The notes under the pieces were generated by a model that had not been told where the DNA came from, searched no databases, and saw nothing but the letters and a program-made list of their open reading frames with translations. Position numbers and translations under genes: made by a program. Positions 39,978-46,932 of a stretch of DNA of 64,000 bases are shown here, piece after piece. The stretch's first letter is position 1. Each line of letters starts with the position of its first letter. Source of the stretch: Qipengyuania psychrotolerans (GTDB taxonomy: Bacteria; Pseudomonadota; Alphaproteobacteria; Sphingomonadales; Sphingomonadaceae); contig NZ_CP081297.1 in assembly GCF_019711355.1 (NCBI RefSeq), positions 1,364,001-1,428,000 of the forward strand, in the 5' to 3' direction.

Positions 39978-42329
39978 CTAGGCTATGGTGAACATATCTG
40001 CTGTATTGAGACTATCTACCGGCTTCGCATCACCAAGCATGCCGTTGGCTGCTGGGATATCCGAAACCGTTCCAACGAAAAAGTCGCTCGCAGTGAGTTC
40101 GGTGCCCGGCGTGACCTTAGCGAAGATCTTCTTGCTCGCGCCGCCAGAACCGTCTTCATCGTAGTAGATATTCCCTGTGGCCTGGTCGTAGATAATGCGA
40201 TCGGTTGAGTCTCGCGCACTTGTCCCGACAACGAAAGCCGAGGCGGCGAGCTGACCGCCCGAAATCGCGGCAAAGGCTTCAGGATCAAGCAGAATCCCGT
40301 CATCGCCGTTTCCGAAATCGAGAATTTCGTCGACGTGATTGGAGCCCTTAATATCGAAAAAGAACCAGTCTCCCCCAGCGCCGCCGGTAAGCTGATCATT
40401 CCCATTATTGCCATTCAGGACATCCTGATCATTGCCGCCGAACAACTGATCAATACCAAATCCGCCTTCGAGGATATCATCACCAGATCCACCCCGGATG
40501 ACGTCGCTTCCGTCACTTCCTTTCAGCGTGTCATCCCCGTCGTCACCGTCGATGACATCGTTCCCATCGCCGCCGAACACGATATCATTGCCGTCATCAC
40601 CTGAGATAATATCGCCGCTGTGACCGCCATAAAGCATGTCATCACCCACACCGCCGTGAAGCGTATCGCTACCACCGCCACCAAAAAGACGGTCAGGACC
40701 TTGCTGGCCAAATAACTCGTCGGCATCGCTTCCGCCGGCGAGGCGGTCATTGTTGAATCCGCCATAAAGGACGTCTTGCCCGCCACCGCCATCAATCCGG
40801 TCTGAACCAGCACCGCCGATCAGCGTATCGGCCCCACCTCCTCCGTAGATCCAATCATTTCCGTCGCGTCCATCGACGACGTCATTACCGCCACCCGCTC
40901 GAATCAAATTGCCGACATTATTGCCATTGATGACGTCGCTGCCGATTCCGCTGATAGTGTTTTCTATCACGGTGCCGCGACCGATCATGACGTTTCCAAC
41001 CCGACCGCCGATATTCATGAAGACCTCGGCATTCAGATCGATCAATTGATCGGCACTGAATCCGCTGTAGTCCAATGTATCGTTTCCGGCGCTGTCCACG
41101 ATCGTATAAGCAGTGTTATTGAACAGTGAGGCATCATGAATGTCGCGGTTCGAGGTACTGTTGAAACCGTAGGTCGTGTCCCCTGTACGTGTGGTCGTCG
41201 AAGCGCCGTAAAGCCTCAACACTGCGACCACATCGCCGTTCATCGGGCTGGTAACCGGCGCGTAATTGAAACCTAGTTCCTGAAAATAGAAATTCTCCGT
41301 CTGGCTGAAGTACGACATGACAGTCGTCGACCAGGCATCGTTGGCGTAAAGCGCATCGACAGAATAATCGGCCGAACCGTTGTAATTCCCGCCATGTCCC
41401 AATCCCAGCGCATGCCCGATTTCATGCACATATGTCTGGAAGGAATAGCTGCTAAGCGTGGTGCCGTACGTTGCGACCCAGTTGGCGGAAACATTGACCG
41501 TGGACCCTGTGATGGTCGAGCCGAAACGCGAAGACGATGCAAATGCCCCGTCTTCGGTATCCTGAAAGGTAATTTCGCCGGAGCCTGGGCTCGAGACAAA
41601 GTTGATGCCCGTGATATCAGACCAAAGCGCCATTGCCTCGATTGCGAGATACCGCGCGTCGGCCGGTAAAGCGCTGATGTCGTAGGTGATCTGACCGTCA
41701 GTGATGTCGTACGAACGAGCAGTCCCGCCCCAATAACCCTCGGTTAGCTGATCAGCAATCTGGTCGTAGTCGTATACCGGGAGAGGAACAGTCTCGGTGA
41801 CTTCCAGCGTGTACTGACCCGTGTACTGGTTGGCGTAACTATCGACCTCGATATAATATGTGCCATCGGCAACAGCCTCAAATCGCAGTAGCGAGTTGTA
41901 TCCGGCACCGCCGTCATCATTCAACGAAACCAAAACGCCGTTGGCATCATACAGCCTGAGATATGTATCCAAGACCGGATTGTCGCCAGAGCCAAAAAGC
42001 GAAATCGTAATTTCGTCGCCGGCCGACAGCTCGATCCTGATCCAGTCAGTATCACCAACGGTTTCGAGCTCGCTGGTGACTGATTCGCCGATTGCTATAG
42101 TGACCGCTGTCGTTGAATCACCGGCAATGTCGCCAGGCGGTACAACGATCGGGGTGGTCGAGCTCGTCGTCGACCCATTGGATACGGAGCCGCCCTGATC
42201 GTGCTTGTGGTCGTCATCGTTGCAATCATGATGCGAATGTGCGGAGAACGCTAAGGCGTAGCGGGCGCCATTCTCTTGTTCAGTCAAGCCAAGATTCATA
42301 GCACCGAATTCATCGAAAAAATTGCGCAT
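39978..42329 (-). CDS. Secreted RTX metalloprotease (serralysin-like, M10)
   Basis: The 783-residue protein has a His/Asp-rich stretch at about 31-45, then a PPC-type pre-peptidase beta-sandwich at about 75-178. A metzincin zinc protease domain follows with HEIGHALGLGH (His302, Glu303, His306, His312) and Met-turn Met338 in VMSYF. About 18 calcium-binding GGxGxDxxx repeats lie around residues 470-650, with a C-terminal type I secretion-like region behind them. There is no N-terminal signal peptide, which fits type I export. No ABC or membrane-fusion gene is nearby. GGGAGG precedes the ATG. Confidence 0.93.
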   Translation of the reverse strand: MRNFFDEFGAMNLGLTEQENGARYALAFSAHSHHDCNDDDHKHDQGGSVSNGSTTSSTTPIVVPPGDIAGDSTTAVTIAIGESVTSELETVGDTDWIRIELSAGDEITISLFGSGDNPVLDTYLRLYDANGVLVSLNDDGGAGYNSLLRFEAVADGTYYIEVDSYANQYTGQYTLEVTETVPLPVYDYDQIADQLTEGYWGGTARSYDITDGQITYDISALPADARYLAIEAMALWSDITGINFVSSPGSGEITFQDTEDGAFASSSRFGSTITGSTVNVSANWVATYGTTLSSYSFQTYVHEIGHALGLGHGGNYNGSADYSVDALYANDAWSTTVMSYFSQTENFYFQELGFNYAPVTSPMNGDVVAVLRLYGASTTTRTGDTTYGFNSTSNRDIHDASLFNNTAYTIVDSAGNDTLDYSGFSADQLIDLNAEVFMNIGGRVGNVMIGRGTVIENTISGIGSDVINGNNVGNLIRAGGGNDVVDGRDGNDWIYGGGGADTLIGGAGSDRIDGGGGQDVLYGGFNNDRLAGGSDADELFGQQGPDRLFGGGGSDTLHGGVGDDMLYGGHSGDIISGDDGNDIVFGGDGNDVIDGDDGDDTLKGSDGSDVIRGGSGDDILEGGFGIDQLFGGNDQDVLNGNNGNDQLTGGAGGDWFFFDIKGSNHVDEILDFGNGDDGILLDPEAFAAISGGQLAASAFVVGTSARDSTDRIIYDQATGNIYYDEDGSGGASKKIFAKVTPGTELTASDFFVGTVSDIPAANGMLGDAKPVDSLNTADMFTIA

Positions 42330-42672
42330 CGTGCGACCTCCCTAAGCGCCGCACTTGATCCAAAGTACGGCAGCAAACCAACTTGGGCATCGCCCTATAG
42401 AAGAAGGCGTCCCAATCCGTTCAGCAACAAGGTAACCAAGTTGTGAAGAAAAGCGAAGCCCTAAGGCGATCGCAATCTTCCGCGGACTGTACTTTTAACT
42501 AATTGTTCGGGCTTGATATTGCCTGAACGCACCCGGTCTTTTCCAGTGGAACGCATCCGGTTCTGCCCAGTGAAAGGTGTGCGGGTCACTCTGTTCCATT
42601 TTCGAACGCGATGGAGAATGGAAATGGTAAATCGGAAATCCTTTCTTAAACAGCGTCTACTAGGAGCAGCGC
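42330..42672. other. Intergenic region between RTX protease and cpdR
   Basis: This 343-base gap separates the divergent protease and cpdR genes and must hold both promoters. It contains a 24-base tandem duplication at 42525-42572. I see no RNA gene. A reading frame at 42513-42710 has no family likeness and overlaps cpdR, so I do not call it a gene. Confidence 0.6.
42525..42572. repeat. Two-copy 24-base tandem repeat upstream of cpdR
   Basis: The unit at 42525-42548 begins GAACGCACCCGGTC and ends CCAGTG; the unit at 42549-42572 begins GAACGCATCCGGTT and ends CCAGTG. By eye 19 of 24 positions match. It lies about 100 bases before the cpdR start. It could be a double binding site or a chance duplication. 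Confidence 0.45.
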
Positions 42673-43062
42673 ATGAACCATTCCACTTCCGCCCAGATAC
42701 TTCTTGCTGAAGATGATGAAGCGATGCGCGTGTACCTTGAGCGCGCTCTGCTCAAGGCCGGCTACAGCGTCGATTCAGTCGACCGCGGCACCGCTGCGAT
42801 CCCCTATCTGGAGGACGGCGATTATGACCTGCTCCTGTCGGATATCGTCATGCCTGAAATGGATGGCATCGAATTGGCCCAGCGCTGCAACGAAATCAGT
42901 CCGCATACGAAAGTGATGTTCATCACCGGTTTCGCCGCCGTTACCCTCAAGGCGAGCCGCGAACAGCCGCACGCCAAAGTCCTTTCCAAGCCATTCCACC
43001 TGCGCGATCTCGTGATGGAAGTTGAGCGCGTTCTGGAAGACAAGATCAGCGCGCAGATTTAA
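42673..43062 (+). CDS. cpdR: CpdR-type response regulator
   Basis: CpdR is a single-domain receiver that, when unphosphorylated, primes ClpXP to degrade cell-cycle proteins in Caulobacter and relatives. The 129-residue protein has the acidic pocket Asp14/Asp15, phosphoacceptor Asp57 in LLLSDIVMPEMDGIE, Thr85 in MFITGFAAVTL and Lys106 in VLSKPFHLRDLV. These segments match CpdR very closely. AGGAG lies six bases before the ATG. The likely kinase route is CckA-ChpT, encoded elsewhere. A tRNA-Val gene follows. Confidence 0.93.
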   Translation: MNHSTSAQILLAEDDEAMRVYLERALLKAGYSVDSVDRGTAAIPYLEDGDYDLLLSDIVMPEMDGIELAQRCNEISPHTKVMFITGFAAVTLKASREQPHAKVLSKPFHLRDLVMEVERVLEDKISAQI

Positions 43063-43140
43063 TTTTATTTCACACTTGCACGCTCTTGGGCCTCCGGCTA
43101 AACGGCGCGCCTGCCGACCAGTTCGGCTTGTTCGATGTGT

Positions 43141-43215
43141 GGGCGTATAGCTCAGTGGTAGAGCACTATGTTGACATCGTAGGGGTCCCAAGTTCGAACC
43201 TTGGTACGCCCACCA
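43141..43215 (+). tRNA. tRNA-Val(GAC)
   Basis: The 75 bases fold as a tRNA. The acceptor stem GGGCGTA pairs with TACGCCC. The D arm is GCTC-AGTGGTA-GAGC. The anticodon stem CTATG/CGTAG holds the loop TTGACAT with anticodon GAC, which reads GTC valine codons. The T arm is CCAAG-TTCGAAC-CTTGG, and the 3' ACCA is encoded. It lies 78 bases after cpdR and borders the polysaccharide locus. No intact copy of its 3' end was seen elsewhere in the window. Confidence 0.95.
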
Positions 43216-43445
43216 TCGAAGCAGTCATGAAACTTCCCGCAGGGATCCTGGCGGAATGACTGAATGCGTTGCGCCAATCCCACGCATTGGCACAATAATC
43301 ACGCGAATGATTGTGAAGATGTTCTTTCCTGCTAATGCGTGTTTGTGCAAACGGGCTCGTAGCGGGATCATGCTATTTCCGGCTTCCGCCAACTACAATG
43401 CGCAGATGCATGGGCGTCTGCCAAATTCCGGGTAAATTTCATCCG

Positions 43446-44888
43446 ATGAAAAACCAAGCGAGAGAAACTCCGAGTTCATCACGGGTTTCGACGGAAGAAG
43501 GTGGTTCGGTCGCTAAACCTTTTGATCTTTTGGCTGCGGAATTTCAGAAAAATGCGCAAGCTAAGCGTCTATTCCGCAGCAGGGTAAAGATTGCCCTTGT
43601 CGCCGGCGACCTCACCATCCTGCTTGCGTCAATTTACGGATGGTCGCTGGGATACATCCCGGAACGGCTAGCCACATCCACGGCCGGGCTGCTTGCGATG
43701 GCCGTGATCCCGATCTATTTTTTCGTCGCCTATAATCAACGCGCATATCGGATTGCCGACAATACCCGCCCCGGCGTGCCAATATTTGCGGCACTATCGG
43801 GATTGCTGGCGTCAGTCGGCGGGGTTGTGCTGATGATCTTTCTGACCAAGACGACTGACATATCGCGTGTCGTCACAGTCGCATCGACGGCCACTTCGGC
43901 CATCGGGATATGCACTTTTCGAGCCTATGTTTCCTATATTGTTGGCCGCAATCTACCGTCAGGACAGTTTTCGACGCTGTGTATCTACGACGGTTTGCCG
44001 TTGAAGAGGGCGACACATGCCACCCAAATCGATGCTCAGGCATATGGCTTGTCAGCGAATGCTTCAGATCCCGAAATGATCGCCAAACTTGCTCAAATTA
44101 CCAAGGATTTCGATCACCTTCTGGTTCACTGCCCGCCCAACAAAAGGCAGAAGTGGATTTCGGTCATGCGCTCTCTCAGCATACCGAGTGAGATCTTGCT
44201 GCCTGAACTCAACGACATCAATCCAATAGGTCTACGTATCCGTAATGCCGGCGTCAGCGGGATCATAACGGGAGGACCGCTGCAACTGCATGAACGCCTG
44301 CTAAAAAGGGCATTCGACCTGACAATCGTTGTGCTTGCCTTGCCATTTCTGCTGGTGCTAATCTTTGCCATCGGTATTGCCATCAAGCTCGATTCCAAGG
44401 GTCCAGTCTTGTTTTTCCAAGACAGGATCGGACGAGACAATCGGCCATTCCGGATCATTAAACTACGCACCATGCGTGTTGAGCAGTCCGACGCCCATGG
44501 CGCTCAATCGACGCAGCGTGACGATCCGCGAACCACCAAGTTGGGTGAGTTTCTTCGACGCACGAGCCTAGATGAAATACCCCAATTACTTAATGTGCTG
44601 CTCGGCGACATGAGCTTGGTAGGCCCTCGCCCCCACGCGAAGCTATCGAGAGCCGGTGAACGCCTGTTCTGGGAAGTCGATAGTGCCTATTGGCAACGGC
44701 ACAGCGTGAAACCTGGGATCACAGGCCTCGCCCAAGTCAGAGGGCATCGAGGCAATACATTTCGTGAGGAGCACCTTCGAGCGCGGCTTGGTGCGGATCT
44801 GGAATATGTTGCAAACTGGTCCTTGCTCAATGATATCAAAATCATTCTGCGAACGTTCCGAGTTTTGGCGCACGACAACGCATTCTAA
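43446..44888 (+). CDS. Polyprenyl-phosphate sugar-1-phosphate transferase (EPS initiation)
   Basis: The 480-residue protein should start polysaccharide synthesis by moving a sugar-1-phosphate from a nucleotide sugar to undecaprenyl phosphate. The N-terminal half has about four membrane helices and a CoA-binding-like domain. The catalytic C-terminal half has KRAFDLTIVVLALPFLL, VLFFQDRIGRDNRPFRIIK, KLGEFLRRTSLDEIPQLLNV, MSLVGPRPH and HSVKPGITGLAQVRG, the signature of the WbaP/ExoY family. Sugar specificity is unknown. The start at 43446 has no strong Shine-Dalgarno site; in-frame starts back to 43335 exist. Confidence 0.92.
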   Translation: MKNQARETPSSSRVSTEEGGSVAKPFDLLAAEFQKNAQAKRLFRSRVKIALVAGDLTILLASIYGWSLGYIPERLATSTAGLLAMAVIPIYFFVAYNQRAYRIADNTRPGVPIFAALSGLLASVGGVVLMIFLTKTTDISRVVTVASTATSAIGICTFRAYVSYIVGRNLPSGQFSTLCIYDGLPLKRATHATQIDAQAYGLSANASDPEMIAKLAQITKDFDHLLVHCPPNKRQKWISVMRSLSIPSEILLPELNDINPIGLRIRNAGVSGIITGGPLQLHERLLKRAFDLTIVVLALPFLLVLIFAIGIAIKLDSKGPVLFFQDRIGRDNRPFRIIKLRTMRVEQSDAHGAQSTQRDDPRTTKLGEFLRRTSLDEIPQLLNVLLGDMSLVGPRPHAKLSRAGERLFWEVDSAYWQRHSVKPGITGLAQVRGHRGNTFREEHLRARLGADLEYVANWSLLNDIKIILRTFRVLAHDNAF

Positions 44889-44940
44889 CGATCAGGCCCG
44901 CCTTCCGATCAAAGGCTTCAGTTATCCGAGCTGTCTTCAG

Positions 44941-45045
44941 CCCTCGCCTTGTCTAGGATGATAAGGCTGGTCGGTGGGTGGCCCCCGCCTTGCCTGGGAT
45001 GACAAAGTTGGTCGGTGGCTGAGAGCTAGTGGCCCCCGCCTTCGT
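44941..45045. repeat. Degenerate tandem repeat (CGCCTT...GGATGA...GGTCGGTGG)
   Basis: Two related units, 44943-44983 and 44984-45020, share CGCCTTG, a TAGGATGA/TGGGATGA core and TGGTCGGTGG. A third partial copy, CCCGCCTTCG, follows at 45034-45043. Short CCCGCCTT...GGATGAC elements occur between genes in sphingomonad genomes as I recall. The 292-base gap after the sugar transferase holds this repeat and the terminator at 45125 and no gene that I can support. Confidence 0.5.
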
Positions 45046-45124
45046 TTAGCACCGGCGTAATCCATAGCCATGTCTGTTCAATTACGGGATCGCTACCTCT
45101 GCATCGGGAGTGACCCACATACAA

Positions 45125-45160
45125 AAAAGGCCGGAGTCGAATGATCGACCCCGGCCTTTT
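45125..45160 (-). terminator. Rho-independent terminator of the small secreted protein gene
   Basis: Read on the minus strand, AAAAGGCCGGGGTCGA pairs with TCGACTCCGGCCTTTT around a TCAT loop, with one G-U wobble, and runs into TTTTTTG. On the plus strand the same pair is an A-C mismatch, so it is built to stop minus-strand transcription. It begins 21 bases after the stop of the gene at 45181-45414. Confidence 0.9.
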
Positions 45161-45180
45161 AATTTCAGCGTAAGCGAAGC

Positions 45181-45414
45181 TTACGGGCTCAGCGGCTCGT
45201 CGTCGTCGCCGTCAGCAGCAACGATGATGCCAGCGATCACTGCAGCTGCAGCGAGCACAGCGATGATAACCGACGAACCACCACCAAGAGCGGCGGTGTC
45301 TTTGCTGGTTGCGCTAGCGCGCTCAACCGAAACGGCGTCAGCAGCCTGAGCTGCAACTGGCGAGAGCGCCAGAGCAGCTGCGGATGCAGCGAGAATGGAA
45401 TTCTTTAGTTTCAT
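45181..45414 (-). CDS. Very small secreted or membrane protein with acidic tail
   Basis: The 77-residue precursor has a signal peptide (MKLKNSILAASAAALALSPVAAQA). A short Ser/Ala/Thr linker leads to a strongly hydrophobic helix (SSVIIAVLAAAAVIAGIIVA) and the acidic end ADGDDDEPLSP. GGAGG lies six bases before the ATG at 45414, the best ribosome binding site in this area, and a terminator follows directly. That suggests high expression as a single-gene transcript. I recall similar peptides near sphingomonad exopolysaccharide genes, but the function is unknown. Confidence 0.8.
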   Translation of the reverse strand: MKLKNSILAASAAALALSPVAAQAADAVSVERASATSKDTAALGGGSSVIIAVLAAAAVIAGIIVAADGDDDEPLSP

Positions 45415-45456
45415 TAGTAACCTCCAAGAGATAATTTTGGCAGAACTCATTTTGAT

Positions 45457-45475
45457 AAAGGGTTTCACGCCCTTT
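45457..45475 (-). promoter_or_regulatory. Leader hairpin upstream of the small secreted protein
   Basis: AAAGGG and CCCTTT pair around a seven-base loop in the leader, 43 bases before the start codon. It is not followed by a T-run, so it is more likely an mRNA stabiliser or regulatory fold than a terminator. Confidence 0.35.
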
Positions 45476-45483
45476 CAACTTCG

Positions 45484-45511
45484 AGGTATGGGTTTTCCCA
45501 ATGGAAATCAA
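45484..45511 (-). promoter_or_regulatory. Possible sigma-70-like promoter for the small secreted protein
   Basis: On the minus strand TTGATT (45506-45511) and ATACCT (45484-45489) are 16 bases apart, just upstream of the leader hairpin. The -35 match is fair and the -10 match is weak. The call rests mostly on position. Confidence 0.3.
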
Positions 45512-45681
45512 GCCCTTTGTGGAAATGAACACACCTCAATCCGACTTGTTATTGGCACCCTCTAGCTTTCGAAATGGTTAAAAACGAGTTGTCCGATGCA
45601 ATTCGAAATGACCGGAAACTGTGCTGAAATGAAAGGCCGCTGAAAGAATAGACCCTTCAACTCCCCCAAAGATTTGGATTT

Positions 45682-46932
45682 TCAAGGGGCGAGGTGTGCG
45701 GTCTGAATTCTCATGTTAACGCGGCTGCGGCCATTATCGACTTTCGCAATCAAAGTCAGAGTGGCAAAACTGCAACTGGACGGATCAATCGTCCCACTAG
45801 CCACAAGATCGCCCTCCAGGAGTATGGCTTGGCCAATGATGCTTCTAGATTCATCGGCGCAAATCAATCTGGCTTCAAGGCGCCCACCGACTTCGAGTGG
45901 CTCTGCCAATTTCACCACCAGTTGCCGATTGTCCGCCTTGCGAAGGAGACGTTGAGCGACCGGCCCGAAGGATCCGGGTTCAGCGTCGACGGAGAGAACG
46001 TCGCCGTCGCGCTCTACCAAAGTGACGTATTTTCCTGTCGAAGTAAGTTCCCAGCCAAAGGGATCGCTTGTCTTTGCTGATTCAAAGCCGTCACTGTGGT
46101 TCGCGGCGGTCGCGACGGCTACCCCAGAATTGTCTGCGAGCAGGAACAACGCCTCATATAAGCCCGCATCCTTAAGTCCCCGAAAAATCGATTCTCGATA
46201 TTCCTCGTCGAGAGACTTCAGATAACCCTCGTCCTGTCCAAAAAATGCCTCTGCATTCAATAGTGCTACTGGATTTTTCGCGAACTCCGCCCAGAATTCA
46301 GGGAGCCAGATGGGTTCGTTCGACAGCAAATCTCGAATTGCGTTCCGACCTTCTGGGAAGGCGAGCAAGTTGACGAACGATGGCATTGCGGTGGTGCGAA
46401 TTTCACGATTGGTTCTGAGGGTTTGGTCAAAGACTGTGAGCATAGGCGCGATCTCGCCCAACTCTCCATAGTATTGAACCAACCACATATTTGCGATCGC
46501 ATCACGGCGATTAAGCTCAACGAGTCTCTTTACGATCTCAAATGCCTGAGCTTGATCATCGAACGCGATTTCTCCGGTCGCCAGAGTCCTCGCCAGACCA
46601 ATGTCGAGCGGTTTCACCTCATACACACTCTTGGCGGCTTCCAGCGTAGCGCTCGCTGTAGGGCTCGCCTCCCGGCCAGCTTTGATGTCTGTGGCAAGAT
46701 TTTCGCGGAATTGTGCGTCAACCAATCGCGACCTGGTTTCGGCATTGAGGCCCGATTCAAGCGTTTCGGTGAAGGCCAGCGGCTTTATGCCGTTCTCAGA
46801 TCCAGCGTGGATAACCGCAGCCGCGGCTCCGCTCAAAGCGAGCGGGACCAATGCAATACGCAGCCAAAATGGAAGCAATCGATTCCGTCCCGACCGCGCC
46901 TGTTGATCAGTCTCCGGAGCTAGATTGTCCAT
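45682..46932 (-). CDS. Membrane-anchored protein of the polysaccharide locus
   Basis: This product (416 residues from 46932) has one N-terminal membrane helix (LPFWLRIALVPLALSGAAAAVI). The outside part has a helical middle resembling TPR-type repeats (LARTLATGEIAFDDQAQAFEIVK; LVQYYGELGEIAPML) and a beta-rich C-terminal half, possibly carbohydrate-binding. I recognise no named family. It overlaps the wzc-like gene by 26 bases; starts at 46944 and 46962 are also in frame inside the Tyr-Gly coding repeat. The context suggests a periplasmic accessory of chain assembly or export. Confidence 0.75.
   Translation of the reverse strand: MDNLAPETDQQARSGRNRLLPFWLRIALVPLALSGAAAAVIHAGSENGIKPLAFTETLESGLNAETRSRLVDAQFRENLATDIKAGREASPTASATLEAAKSVYEVKPLDIGLARTLATGEIAFDDQAQAFEIVKRLVELNRRDAIANMWLVQYYGELGEIAPMLTVFDQTLRTNREIRTTAMPSFVNLLAFPEGRNAIRDLLSNEPIWLPEFWAEFAKNPVALLNAEAFFGQDEGYLKSLDEEYRESIFRGLKDAGLYEALFLLADNSGVAVATAANHSDGFESAKTSDPFGWELTSTGKYVTLVERDGDVLSVDAEPGSFGPVAQRLLRKADNRQLVVKLAEPLEVGGRLEARLICADESRSIIGQAILLEGDLVASGTIDPSSCSFATLTLIAKVDNGRSRVNMRIQTAHLAP

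Noticed and set aside
42513-42710. Short plus-strand frame before cpdR
   Set aside because: It overlaps the cpdR start, its product has no family likeness, and the tandem repeat accounts for part of it.
44941-45045. CRISPR-like array
   Set aside because: The units are two and a half degenerate copies lying next to each other without unique spacers.
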